Source: a virus. Taken from it: a stretch of 39,000 nt of DNA. Shown here piece by piece: positions 1 through 7,392 of the stretch (position 1 is its first letter; each line of letters opens with the position of its first letter). Both the position numbers and the translations under genes were made by a program. The notes beneath the pieces are model-generated. The model did not search any database. It saw nothing but the letters and a program-made list of their open reading frames with translations, and was not told where the DNA came from. The stretch lies in IMG/VR virus record IMGVR_UViG_3300032313_001324, positions 1 through 39,000 of that record; one strand, given 5' to 3'.

Positions 1-234
1 GAACAACTTACATCAGCTATTCACCAAGCAGTAGATAAAATCTGTGAAAACAATAAGGGTGTAATTATAACTATAGTTGCAACCCACAATTGTGTATCAT
101 GTAGGGGTGTAAAACATCAAGGAGCATCTATGGTAACAACTAAAGCATCTGGAGTATTTCTTCAAAATGAAAACCAAGCCCGTAAAGAATTCTTTGATAG
201 CTTAAAAATTAATAATGGAGGACATCAAATATGA
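1..234 (+). CDS. folE: GTP cyclohydrolase I, C-terminal part (gene cut by window start)
   Basis: Reading frame 1 is open from the first base to a TGA at 232-234 and gives 77 residues. They match the end of type I GTP cyclohydrolase. A beta strand (VIITIVATH) leads into THNCVSCRGV, which holds the zinc-ligand cysteine and the conserved Arg-Gly. Then come a Thr-rich turn (VTTKASGVF) and a closing helix with RKEFFDSL. The enzyme converts GTP to dihydroneopterin triphosphate, the entry point to folate and to 7-deazaguanine (preQ0) synthesis. In phages it often accompanies queC/D/E-type genes for DNA base modification; whether those lie upstream cannot be seen. It overlaps the next start by four bases (ATGA), so the two are probably co-transcribed. 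The catalytic His/Cys of the N-terminal half lie outside the window. Confidence 0.86.
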   Translation, partial: EQLTSAIHQAVDKICENNKGVIITIVATHNCVSCRGVKHQGASMVTTKASGVFLQNENQARKEFFDSLKINNGGHQI

Positions 235-377
235 CAACGTATCAAGTATCTTATAGGGATAAAGGTTCATCCAAATCCCAAACAATGGATGTAAAAGCAA
301 ATACTACTGATGAGGCAAAACGTATTGTTGAAAGTAGAGGCAAAGAAGTTATTACAGCAAAAATAGTTTATAAATAA
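231..377 (+). CDS. small hypothetical protein, 48 aa
   Basis: The ATG overlaps the folE stop (ATGA) and follows a GGAGG-like stretch (ggaggacatcaa) with about the right spacing for ribosome binding. The product is basic and soluble, begins MTTYQVSYRDKG and ends AKIVYK. Its middle, VKANTTDEAKRIVESRGKEV, has the beta-alpha-beta look of the tiny phage proteins that often sit beside nucleotide-metabolism genes. No family is recognised. The overlap on the 5' side and a gap of only three bases to the next gene support translation as part of one operon. Confidence 0.65.
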   Translation: MTTYQVSYRDKGSSKSQTMDVKANTTDEAKRIVESRGKEVITAKIVYK

Positions 378-380
378 AGT

Positions 381-881
381 ATGTTATTAAATTCAAATCA
401 AATATCAGAGTACATTAAAGAATCAGAGTACTCAAAAAGAGCACAAATAGGCATTGACTTGTCTGCTTGTAAAATTGAACGAATCGATGTTGGTTCATGG
501 GTTATGTTAGATAAAACAGAAATAGATCCTGAAGGATACATTGACATCCCTACAATTAATATTGATGGGAAAGAATGTTGGCGACTTGAAAAAGGTATTT
601 ATTCTGTTACATTTAATGAAGGTATTCACGTGCCTGCTGATTGTGCGGCTAAAATTACTCATCGCTCATCTTTGTATCGTACTGGAACTATTATCGAATC
701 ACCTTGGTGGGATCCGGGTTTTCATTGTGAACAAATGAATAGCACAATGATTGTAAATGGGTTAGCTATTATTGAAAAAAATGCTAGAGTTGCTCAAATT
801 GCATTTTGGCGAGTTGATGAGGTAGGAGAGCAATACTCAGGCCAATTTCAGGGATTAAATACCGCTTATAAACCTTCCTAA
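381..881 (+). CDS. dUTPase/dCTP deaminase family protein
   Basis: This 166-residue protein belongs to the trimeric dUTPase/dCTP-deaminase superfamily, which controls dUTP and supplies dUMP for dTTP synthesis. The signature HRSSLYRTG (residues 94-102) corresponds to the RSSL active-site motif. WWDPGF (109-114) matches the DPG turn, and NARVAQIAFW (134-143) the conserved 'G.xxAQ' strand. The C-terminal YSGQFQG resembles the substrate-covering tail. Length fits the family (roughly 150-190). The sequence alone does not say whether it hydrolyses dUTP or deaminates dCTP; the DPGF-plus-tail arrangement recalls dUTPase-like members. It sits with folE in a nucleotide-metabolism group upstream of the polymerase. 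Confidence 0.8.
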   Translation: MLLNSNQISEYIKESEYSKRAQIGIDLSACKIERIDVGSWVMLDKTEIDPEGYIDIPTINIDGKECWRLEKGIYSVTFNEGIHVPADCAAKITHRSSLYRTGTIIESPWWDPGFHCEQMNSTMIVNGLAIIEKNARVAQIAFWRVDEVGEQYSGQFQGLNTAYKPS

Positions 882-885
882 TACT

Positions 886-1005
886 ATGGACAAGCTAATT
901 ATAATACTTATTTTATCTACTATTATTTATGGACTTTATCGTTTGAAAAAACATAGCCTTAAAGTTCGTCAAGAAATGATGGATGAAATGGACGAAAACG
1001 AGTAA
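886..1005 (+). CDS. small single-pass membrane peptide, 39 aa
   Basis: The ATG lies four bases after the preceding stop. The product starts MDKLIIILILSTIIYGLYRL, a single hydrophobic helix of about 16 residues. A basic stretch (KKHSLKVRQ) and an acidic tail ending DEMDENE follow, the usual design of tiny phage inner-membrane proteins. No family is recognised. It is the last gene before the terminator at 1032, consistent with being the distal gene of the folE operon. Confidence 0.6.
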   Translation: MDKLIIILILSTIIYGLYRLKKHSLKVRQEMMDEMDENE

Positions 1006-1031
1006 AACATTTATTATTTTCTTATAAAGAG

Positions 1032-1055
1032 AGCTTGGGAAACCAAGCTTTTTTT
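1032..1055 (+). terminator. rho-independent terminator with GAAA tetraloop
   Basis: A perfect 7-bp stem (AGCTTGG at 1032-1038 with CCAAGCT at 1043-1049) closes a GAAA tetraloop and runs into seven T residues (1049-1055). It lies 26 bases after the last stop of the upstream group. The left arm also supplies the -33 element of the following promoter. Confidence 0.85.
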
Positions 1056-1065
1056 ATTATATTCA
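1034..1065 (+). promoter_or_regulatory. Bacteroidota-type promoter for the DNA polymerase gene
   Basis: CTTG (1034-1037) and TATATTCA (1058-1065) are separated by exactly 20 bases, the arrangement shared by eight other sites in this window. It fits the Bacteroidota consensus TTTG/TAnnTTTG. The polymerase GTG begins five bases after the -7 box, so transcription may start at or next to the start codon. The -33 element lies inside the terminator stem. Confidence 0.7.
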
Positions 1066-1069
1066 CATC

Positions 1070-3736
1070 GTGTATCAAGCAGTATTTTACGACAGATCAG
1101 AGAAACAATATTATTTAAGGGATGATCGTTGGGATGGTTTTAAAACATTTCAATATTGGCCTACCGTTTATTATCCAGATCCAGATGGTGAATTAGAAAC
1201 TTTAGAGGGTACTAGAGTATCTCCTACTAAAAAAATGGATAACTGGAAAGATACTAAATATTTTGAGAAAGATGTAGACAAAGTTACTCGATTATTAGTT
1301 GACTATTATTACGAATCAGATGACACACCTAAGTTCCATAATACTGTTTATTTAGATATCGAGTGTGAAATAGCAGGTGCTTTAACTCCTACAAATATTA
1401 AGAATCCACAAGGTAAGATAACAGCTATTGCTTTATATGATAATAATAGCAAAACATATTATTGTTTAATTTTAGATGAGGCGGGAAAGATGAATGAGAC
1501 TGTTTCTAATGAGAAACATATTATTCCCTATAAAAACGAAAAATCATTATTGAATGGATTTCTTGATTTATGGATTAAATTAGATCCTACTATTATCACA
1601 GGATGGAATAGTGCATTTTTTGATATGCCTTATTTATATAATCGTATTAGATTAGTTTGTGGTGAGGAAATAGCAAATTATATGTCCCCTATTCGTAAAG
1701 TAACATATAATGATTATAATACAGATGATCCAATTACTATTGGTGGTATTAATCATCTTGATTATATGCTTTTATTTAAAAAGTACATAGTAAAACAAGA
1801 ACCATCATATCGTTTAGGAGATATCGGTAGAAAATATGCTAAATTAGATAAAATTGAATACCAGGGATCATTAGATAAATTATTTGAAGATGATATAAAT
1901 AAATTTATTGATTATAACGTACGAGATGTTGAGATTATTGTTGAGTTAGAACAAATAATGAAATTTATTGAATTAACTATTACAATAGGTCATTTATGCC
2001 ATACAACCTATGATTCTATTTACTATTCAACAATTTTAAATGAGGGCGCTATTTTAACCTATTTAAAACGTAAAGATATTGTTTCCCCTAATAAACCAAC
2101 TACCTATAATCCTGTTTTAAAAGATCTTAGTATTAAAAAAGCAAAATGGGAATTTGAGCAAGGCAATATATCTAAGGATGAATACGATGAAATTATTTTC
2201 CTATCAGAATATGCTGGAGGTTATTTAAAAGATCCTGTACCCGGATTATATGAGTGGGTTATTGATTTAGATTTCACCTCACTGTATCCCTCTATTATTC
2301 GTTCAATGAATATGGGAATTGAAACATTAGTTGGCAGGGTTGTAAATTCTGGCAAGTTTGACAATCAGTGGTCATTGAAGGAATTAAAACAGATGAATCC
2401 TGAGAAAATAGTTAGTATTGAAAAGATTAAAAAAGATAGAACAATTGCTACTTCCAAAATTCAAATAAAAGAGTTAATTGAAATAATTGAAAAAAATGAT
2501 TTGATTATTTCTGCCCCTGGTGTAATGTTTCGTAAAGATAAATCAAGTGTTGTATGTGAGATTTTATCTGATTGGTTTGCTAAACGTCAAGAGTATAAGG
2601 CATTAATGAAAAAAGCATATAAAGTTGATAATGATCCTGTTATGGGAGAATTTTATAATAAACGTCAACATGCTTATAAAATTAAACTCAATGATGTTTA
2701 TGGTGTATTTGCTGTTAATAGTTGGAGATACACTGATGGTAATAAATTTATTAGTAAGGCGATAACACTTTCTGGTCAAAGACTTTTACAGGAAAGTATT
2801 ATTAATATGAATGATTATATAAACAAACAATTAGGTAATACTAAACCAGTAGATTATATAGTTACTAGTGATACAGATTCTCTTTTCATCCAATGTAAAG
2901 ACCTACTAATAGCAAAGCACCCAGATATTGATTTTAATGATAAAGAAGATGTAATTAGTAAGATTCTAATTATTGCTACTGAGTTACAGCTAATGGCTAA
3001 TAAATTTATTGGTGAGTTTTCAAAAGAAGCATTTAATTTAGGAGAAAATGAACCACATTATTTTGAATTAAAACAAGAGGTTGTACTTGATAGAGGTTAT
3101 TTTGCTGGTAAACGTAGATATGCCCAACATATTGTTAATAAAGAGGGTGTAACTGTGGATGAATTGGATGTTAAGGGATTAGATTTGATGAAATCAAATT
3201 TCCCACCATTATTTAAAAAATTCGGAGAACATTTAATTAATGAAATCATGTTCGGTAAACCTAAAGATGATATTGACAAACAAATACTAGAGTTTAGAAC
3301 CGAATTAAGGACAATTGATTGGAGACAAATCCTAAAACCAACTGGTCTAAAGAAAATGGGAGAATACATTGCATCATCTCCTAGATCAGGTGAAATATTT
3401 TCTAGATTAGGTAATAAATGCCCTATTAATACTAAATCAGCAATCTTTACAAATGATTTACTTCGTTTTAAAGGTTTAGATAAAAATTATCCCGTTTTTC
3501 AAATAGGAGATAAAATATATATTGTTTATCTAAAAAATAATCCATACAGAATAGATGTTATGGCCTTAAACGGATACAATGATGCTCCCGAATTATTAGA
3601 ATTTGCTGAAAAATATATAGACCGAGACGGTTTATTTGATGGAGTTTTGAAAAACAAACTTGAATCATTATATTCCGATCTAGGTTGGGGTGCTGTAGTA
3701 TTAAACCAAAACATAAACAAATTTTTTAAATTTTAA
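1070..3736 (+). CDS. family B DNA polymerase (T4 gp43-like)
   Basis: This is the replicative DNA polymerase with 3'-5' proofreading, 888 residues (T4 gp43 is 898). Exonuclease motifs are visible: Exo I YLDIECE (D96, E98), Exo II GWNSAFFD (D185) and Exo III YNVRD (D286). Polymerase motif A is DFTSLYPS from D401, motif B KIKLNDVYG from K537, and motif C SDTDS (D601, D603). All catalytic acidic residues are present. The C-terminal NINKFFKF is hydrophobic/aromatic, as expected for a clamp-binding tail. The start is GTG at 1070, chosen because it follows the promoter directly and no better upstream start exists. The clamp gene begins two bases after its stop. Confidence 0.96.
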   Translation: MYQAVFYDRSEKQYYLRDDRWDGFKTFQYWPTVYYPDPDGELETLEGTRVSPTKKMDNWKDTKYFEKDVDKVTRLLVDYYYESDDTPKFHNTVYLDIECEIAGALTPTNIKNPQGKITAIALYDNNSKTYYCLILDEAGKMNETVSNEKHIIPYKNEKSLLNGFLDLWIKLDPTIITGWNSAFFDMPYLYNRIRLVCGEEIANYMSPIRKVTYNDYNTDDPITIGGINHLDYMLLFKKYIVKQEPSYRLGDIGRKYAKLDKIEYQGSLDKLFEDDINKFIDYNVRDVEIIVELEQIMKFIELTITIGHLCHTTYDSIYYSTILNEGAILTYLKRKDIVSPNKPTTYNPVLKDLSIKKAKWEFEQGNISKDEYDEIIFLSEYAGGYLKDPVPGLYEWVIDLDFTSLYPSIIRSMNMGIETLVGRVVNSGKFDNQWSLKELKQMNPEKIVSIEKIKKDRTIATSKIQIKELIEIIEKNDLIISAPGVMFRKDKSSVVCEILSDWFAKRQEYKALMKKAYKVDNDPVMGEFYNKRQHAYKIKLNDVYGVFAVNSWRYTDGNKFISKAITLSGQRLLQESIINMNDYINKQLGNTKPVDYIVTSDTDSLFIQCKDLLIAKHPDIDFNDKEDVISKILIIATELQLMANKFIGEFSKEAFNLGENEPHYFELKQEVVLDRGYFAGKRRYAQHIVNKEGVTVDELDVKGLDLMKSNFPPLFKKFGEHLINEIMFGKPKDDIDKQILEFRTELRTIDWRQILKPTGLKKMGEYIASSPRSGEIFSRLGNKCPINTKSAIFTNDLLRFKGLDKNYPVFQIGDKIYIVYLKNNPYRIDVMALNGYNDAPELLEFAEKYIDRDGLFDGVLKNKLESLYSDLGWGAVVLNQNINKFFKF

Positions 3737-3738
3737 AG

Positions 3739-4479
3739 ATGATAAATAAATTAGATATAATAAGTATTATTTCAAAGTATTACTTGAATGCCATGAATGA
3801 AGCAGTTCGTTGGGATATTCAAGACAATAAGTTAACAATTAAGTTTACATCCCCCGATAAAACAATGATTGGGGTTGTAACTTGTGATAATTTTGAATTA
3901 GAGGATTCATCTATTGGTATCAGTAATACTACCCAATTAAATAAATTATTAGCTATTACAAATGGTTATTTAGATTTAAAGTATCAAAAACACCATAAAC
4001 TTATTAGCAAACTAATTATAGCAGATAACCAATTTACTTTAAATTATGCTTTAGCTGATACAATGATCATCCCTAAAGCAGGTAAATATGTTGGTGATGA
4101 CCTATATAACATAAAAGCTAATTTAGATAACGAAAGTATAAACGCTATAGTTAAAGCAAAATCAGCTTTGGCCGACACCGATACAGTTGTATTTAAACCA
4201 TTTACTAACGATGATGGTGATTTACAATTAGAAATGTTATTTGGAGGTAATATTGAATACTCGAATAAAGTATCATTTTACCTTCCAGACATAACTACAC
4301 ATAGTTTACCATCTGATTTTAAAGTTCATTACAATTCTAATTTAATCAGAGAGATCATGTATTGTAATAAAGATGTAGCCAATTGTGTTATGGGTATCAA
4401 TTTAGAAGGTATTATGAAACTTTCTTTTGATAATGGAAGTATAAAAAGTGAATATTTTATTGTTGCTAAAGAATTATGA
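3739..4479 (+). CDS. DNA polymerase sliding clamp (T4 gp45-like)
   Basis: The 246-residue product sits directly after the DNA polymerase gene. It has the mixed alpha/beta pattern of phage clamps: an N-terminal helix (LDIISIISKYYLNAMNEAV), alternating strands, and a final strand ending KSEYFIVAKEL. Its length is close to T4 gp45 (228). Clamps are poorly conserved in sequence, so the call rests on length, pattern and the neighbouring polymerase and clamp-loader genes. It would encircle DNA as a trimer and tether the polymerase. The final ATGA overlaps the next gene. Confidence 0.82.
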   Translation: MINKLDIISIISKYYLNAMNEAVRWDIQDNKLTIKFTSPDKTMIGVVTCDNFELEDSSIGISNTTQLNKLLAITNGYLDLKYQKHHKLISKLIIADNQFTLNYALADTMIIPKAGKYVGDDLYNIKANLDNESINAIVKAKSALADTDTVVFKPFTNDDGDLQLEMLFGGNIEYSNKVSFYLPDITTHSLPSDFKVHYNSNLIREIMYCNKDVANCVMGINLEGIMKLSFDNGSIKSEYFIVAKEL

Positions 4480-4697
4480 TTTTAGATTTAATTAATACAA
4501 ATGATGGTACTATGTATCATATTGTAAGAAAAATACCTGAGCATGTTCAAATAGATACTGAACATTTTAAAAACAAAACAAATTCTACTCATGTATTCAG
4601 AAAAGATGGATTATTTTGGTTTGTTAGAATAATAGAAGAGGCACAACTTATTGAAGAAGAAGAAAAACTTCTTGAGGAAAATTTGGAGGAGCAATAG
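4476..4697 (+). CDS. hypothetical protein, 73 aa, acidic C-terminus
   Basis: It starts in an ATGA overlap with the clamp gene. The N-terminal half (MILDLINTNDGTMYHIVRKI) looks like a small beta-rich domain, and the last 20 residues are a run of Glu and Leu likely to form a charged helix. No family is recognised. The 3' end of the gene contains the -33 element of the next promoter (codons for Asn-Leu). Its place in the replication operon suggests an accessory function but nothing more specific. Confidence 0.7.
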   Translation: MILDLINTNDGTMYHIVRKIPEHVQIDTEHFKNKTNSTHVFRKDGLFWFVRIIEEAQLIEEEEKLLEENLEEQ

Positions 4698-4713
4698 ATA
4701 TTTCGTATATTGA
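4682..4713 (+). promoter_or_regulatory. Bacteroidota-type promoter before gene 4718 and groES/groEL
   Basis: TTTG (4682-4685), a 20-base spacer and TATATTGA (4706-4713). The -33 element is inside the 3' end of the preceding gene and the -7 box just beyond its stop codon. The ATG at 4718 is only five bases from the -7 box, so a leaderless transcript is likely. The site would give the chaperonin genes their own transcription start. Confidence 0.7.
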
Positions 4714-4717
4714 CGTT

Positions 4718-5011
4718 ATGATAAAAGAAAAAGAATACACTCGTTTTGTAAAAGATCCTATTATGGAACCTTATTTCATTTCTATAGATGATCATTGTGT
4801 TACTGTAAATATTAGTATTACTCCTGATGCACGTTACTCAGATTCAACTAAAGAATACACTAAAATTATAGGTCATTATTCCAATATGGGAAGTGCTTTA
4901 AGAACAGTAATTAGAAATAAAACTAATAATTATTCCTATGATTCTCTTAAAGAATACATGGATAAATATAATTCATTAACCGAAATTTTTGGTAAAACAT
5001 TTAATATATAA
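4718..5011 (+). CDS. hypothetical protein, 97 aa
   Basis: Begins MIKEKEYTRFVKDP directly after a promoter and ends three bases before groES. The sequence is rich in Tyr, Ser and Lys. It has a strand-like segment (CVTVNISITPDA) and a C-terminal helix (YDSLKEYMDKYNSLTEIFG). No signal peptide, membrane segment or known domain is evident. Being first in the chaperonin transcript, it may be a partner or substrate of the chaperonin, but the sequence does not show this. Confidence 0.7.
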   Translation: MIKEKEYTRFVKDPIMEPYFISIDDHCVTVNISITPDARYSDSTKEYTKIIGHYSNMGSALRTVIRNKTNNYSYDSLKEYMDKYNSLTEIFGKTFNI

Positions 5012-5014
5012 CAT

Positions 5015-5308
5015 ATGTCATTAGAAGCAATTTATAACGCAATTATCGTAAAACCAATGGATGTAGAAGAAACATCGTATGGTAGTATTATTGTTCCTGA
5101 TTTAGGAACTGAGAAAAACAAATTAGCAGAAGTAGTATCTGTTGGACCGGGTCATTATTCGGCTACCGGTACTTTTTTACCTACTAGCTTAACAGTAGGA
5201 GATGTAGTAGTATTACCAACTATGGGTTTCTCTAAGATGGAATACAAAGGTGATGAATACTGGATTGGGGTTGAGAATCAAGTATTGGCAAAAGTAAATC
5301 AAGACTAA
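5015..5308 (+). CDS. groES: co-chaperonin GroES
   Basis: A 97-residue GroES-type cap protein of normal length. It opens with the beta strand AIYNAIIVKPMD. The mobile loop is at residues about 18-35 (EETSYGSIIVPDLGTEKNKL), with the hydrophobic IIV tripeptide that docks on GroEL. AEVVSVGPG matches the GxVxxVGxG strand, and VGDVVVLP and YKGDEYWIG the closing barrel strands. It would form the heptameric lid of the folding chamber. groEL starts two bases after its stop, so the two should be co-translated. Confidence 0.93.
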   Translation: MSLEAIYNAIIVKPMDVEETSYGSIIVPDLGTEKNKLAEVVSVGPGHYSATGTFLPTSLTVGDVVVLPTMGFSKMEYKGDEYWIGVENQVLAKVNQD

Positions 5309-5310
5309 TT

Positions 5311-6921
5311 ATGAGCAAAATTATAGAATTTGGTCCTGAGGGACGTAGAAAATTAGCTAACGGTATTGACAAGTTAGCAAACGCAGTAACAGCTACATTA
5401 GGACCTAATGGCCGAAATGTTATTATAACTAATAATGGTATTCCTCAAAGTACAAAAGATGGAGTATCTGTAGCAAGATCTATTGTATTAGAAGATCCTA
5501 TTGAAGAGGTAGGGGTTCAAATGGTTAAACAAGCTGCTATTAAAACCGCAGATGTAGCGGGTGATGGAACTACAACATCTACTTTATTGGCCGCTGAAAT
5601 GATTAAAGCAGGATTAAAAGAATTAAATAATGAAATTAATGCTGTTGAATTAAAACGAGAAATGGATGTTGCTGTTAAACAAGTAATAGGAGCATTACAT
5701 GGTATTATTAAAGAAGATATCTCATCTGAGGAACAACTTAAACAAATTGCTACTATCTCAGCCAATAATGATCCAGAGATTGGAGAATTGATTGCTACAG
5801 CAATGCAGAAAGTAGGTCGTGAGGGTGTAGTATTCATTGAAGAATCTAAGAATGGTGAAACATATCTTGAAAACGTTGAGGGTATGCAGTTTGATCGCGG
5901 TTACAAGTCTCCATATTTTGTAACCGACAACAATTCAATGAGTACTACTATTAACGATGCTCTAGTTTTAATTGCTGATAAAAAGTTTACTACTGTAAAA
6001 GAATTATTACCTATTTTAGAGGCAGTATCTAACCAAAATAAGCCATTAGTTATCATTGCTGAAGATATTGATGGGGAAGCATTAGCTACTTTGATAGTAA
6101 ATAAAGCACGTGGTACTTTGAAAACCGTAGCTATTAAAGCACCTGATTTTGGAGATCGTCGTAAACTAATTCTTGAGGATATTGCTATTATGACAGGTGG
6201 TCAAGTGTTTAGTACAGAAAAAGGTATGAAACTAGACAAATTTAGTTGGGAATGGTTTGGTGAGGCTCGAGTAGTTACTGTTAATAAAGATGAAACAACT
6301 ATTATTGATGGTAAAGGAGATGAAGATAAAATTAAATCTCGTATTGAAGAACTTCAATCTCAAATTGAAAAATCAGTATCACCGTATGAAAAAGAAAAAC
6401 TTCAAGAACGCTTAGCTAAATTTATTGGAGGTGTTTCTATCATATATGTTGGTGGATTTACTGAAACCGAAATGAAAGAGAAGAAAGACCGTGTTGATGA
6501 TGCTCTCCAAGCTACCAAAGCCGCTCTTGAAGAAGGTATTGTTCCAGGTGGAGGTGCTGCTTTAATACATGCTCGTGAATATATTGATCGAACCAATATT
6601 GGATCAGACATTGTGTATAAAGCATGTGGTTCTCCATTTAAGAAAATCTTAACAAATGCGGGTATTGATCAAGAATATATTTATCATGCTAGTAATACCT
6701 TGTTAAATTCTGATCATTGGACAGGTTATAATCTAAAAACAGATGAGTTTGTTAATATGAAAGAAGCAGGAATTATTGATCCAGCTAAAGTAACTCGTAC
6801 CGCCCTTGAAAATGCGGCCTCAGTAGCAGGAACTGTATTACTAACAGAAGCTATTATAGTAGACAAACCAGACGATAAAAAAGATGAGGGTGGGTTTGGA
6901 GATATGATGGGAATGATGTAA
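5311..6921 (+). CDS. groEL: chaperonin GroEL
   Basis: A full-length 536-residue group I chaperonin subunit (bacterial ones are about 545). The ATP-binding parts are intact: TATLGPNGRNV, TKDGVSVA (D50, matching E. coli D52), AGDGTTT (85-89) and RVDDALQATKAALEEG, which carries the hydrolysis aspartate. VPGGGAAL follows. The tail ends GGFGDMMGMM, a Gly-Met-rich tail like those of cellular GroELs. The apical domain is complete. With groES just upstream this is a self-sufficient folding system, probably for an abundant or large phage protein that the host GroEL folds poorly. Complete groES-groEL pairs are uncommon in phages; origin from a bacterial host is likely but needs a tree. Confidence 0.96.
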   Translation: MSKIIEFGPEGRRKLANGIDKLANAVTATLGPNGRNVIITNNGIPQSTKDGVSVARSIVLEDPIEEVGVQMVKQAAIKTADVAGDGTTTSTLLAAEMIKAGLKELNNEINAVELKREMDVAVKQVIGALHGIIKEDISSEEQLKQIATISANNDPEIGELIATAMQKVGREGVVFIEESKNGETYLENVEGMQFDRGYKSPYFVTDNNSMSTTINDALVLIADKKFTTVKELLPILEAVSNQNKPLVIIAEDIDGEALATLIVNKARGTLKTVAIKAPDFGDRRKLILEDIAIMTGGQVFSTEKGMKLDKFSWEWFGEARVVTVNKDETTIIDGKGDEDKIKSRIEELQSQIEKSVSPYEKEKLQERLAKFIGGVSIIYVGGFTETEMKEKKDRVDDALQATKAALEEGIVPGGGAALIHAREYIDRTNIGSDIVYKACGSPFKKILTNAGIDQEYIYHASNTLLNSDHWTGYNLKTDEFVNMKEAGIIDPAKVTRTALENAASVAGTVLLTEAIIVDKPDDKKDEGGFGDMMGMM

Positions 6922-6925
6922 ATTG

Positions 6926-7132
6926 ATGATTATGCAGGATGCAGTAAGTCTTATAGGTAAAACCATTTCTATGGGAGAAATGAATTATACCATTGTTGAA
7001 GTGTTTTTTATTCCTAATGCTGTCCATGAGTACCATAATTTGTACTTTGGTTTACAGAAAGCAGATAATGTAGTAATAAATTATCCCTATAAGACTTTAT
7101 TGCCCTATTTTAAAGAACAAATTAAGTTATGA
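6926..7132 (+). CDS. hypothetical protein, 68 aa
   Basis: A small protein just downstream of groEL. The frame opens at a TTG at 6923, but the adjacent ATG at 6926 (MIMQDAVSLIGKT) is the more natural start; a third option is the ATG at 6932. The sequence IGKTISMGEMNYTIVEVFFI and the Tyr/Phe-rich second half suggest a small beta-barrel or SH3-like fold, though no family is recognised. It overlaps the next gene by four bases (ATGA). Confidence 0.6.
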   Translation: MIMQDAVSLIGKTISMGEMNYTIVEVFFIPNAVHEYHNLYFGLQKADNVVINYPYKTLLPYFKEQIKL

Positions 7133-7392
7133 AAAAAGAAGTTATAGAAAATAATGTACTAATTGCTACCCGGGTAGCCCCAGGTGATTCTTGGAAACTA
7201 ACTACCGATCCTAATACTGTGTATAAATCATTAACCGATGCTTTAGAGGCATATTTTCAGGAAACAGGTAATCGTTGTGAATTTAGATTAGCTCCTTTAG
7301 ATAGTAAGTTATATGCTATTGGGGTTGAAGAACATATAATTGAAGAACCGCAACCAAAGAAATTAAGTATATACGGTGAATATGAATTCTAA
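7129..7392 (+). CDS. hypothetical protein, 87 aa
   Basis: Starts in an ATGA overlap and ends inside the start of the clamp-loader gene. The product is soluble, with a helix around SLTDALEAYFQETGN and a strand FRLAPLDSKLYAIGVEEH. The tail EEPQPKKLSIYGEYEF is Pro-rich and aromatic and could be a docking peptide. No family is recognised. The overlaps on both sides argue for translation within the replication operon. Confidence 0.65.
   Translation: MKKEVIENNVLIATRVAPGDSWKLTTDPNTVYKSLTDALEAYFQETGNRCEFRLAPLDSKLYAIGVEEHIIEEPQPKKLSIYGEYEF

Noticed and set aside
541-738. Frame +1-shifted ORF of 65 codons inside the dUTPase-like gene
   Set aside because: Covered by a gene with clear family motifs in the other frame; the product is Leu/Val-rich without domains.
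5517-6611. Minus-strand open frames inside groEL (5517-5837, 6402-6611)
   Set aside because: They lie antisense within a full-length, motif-complete groEL and have low-complexity Ser/Ile/Ala-rich products, typical of shadows.
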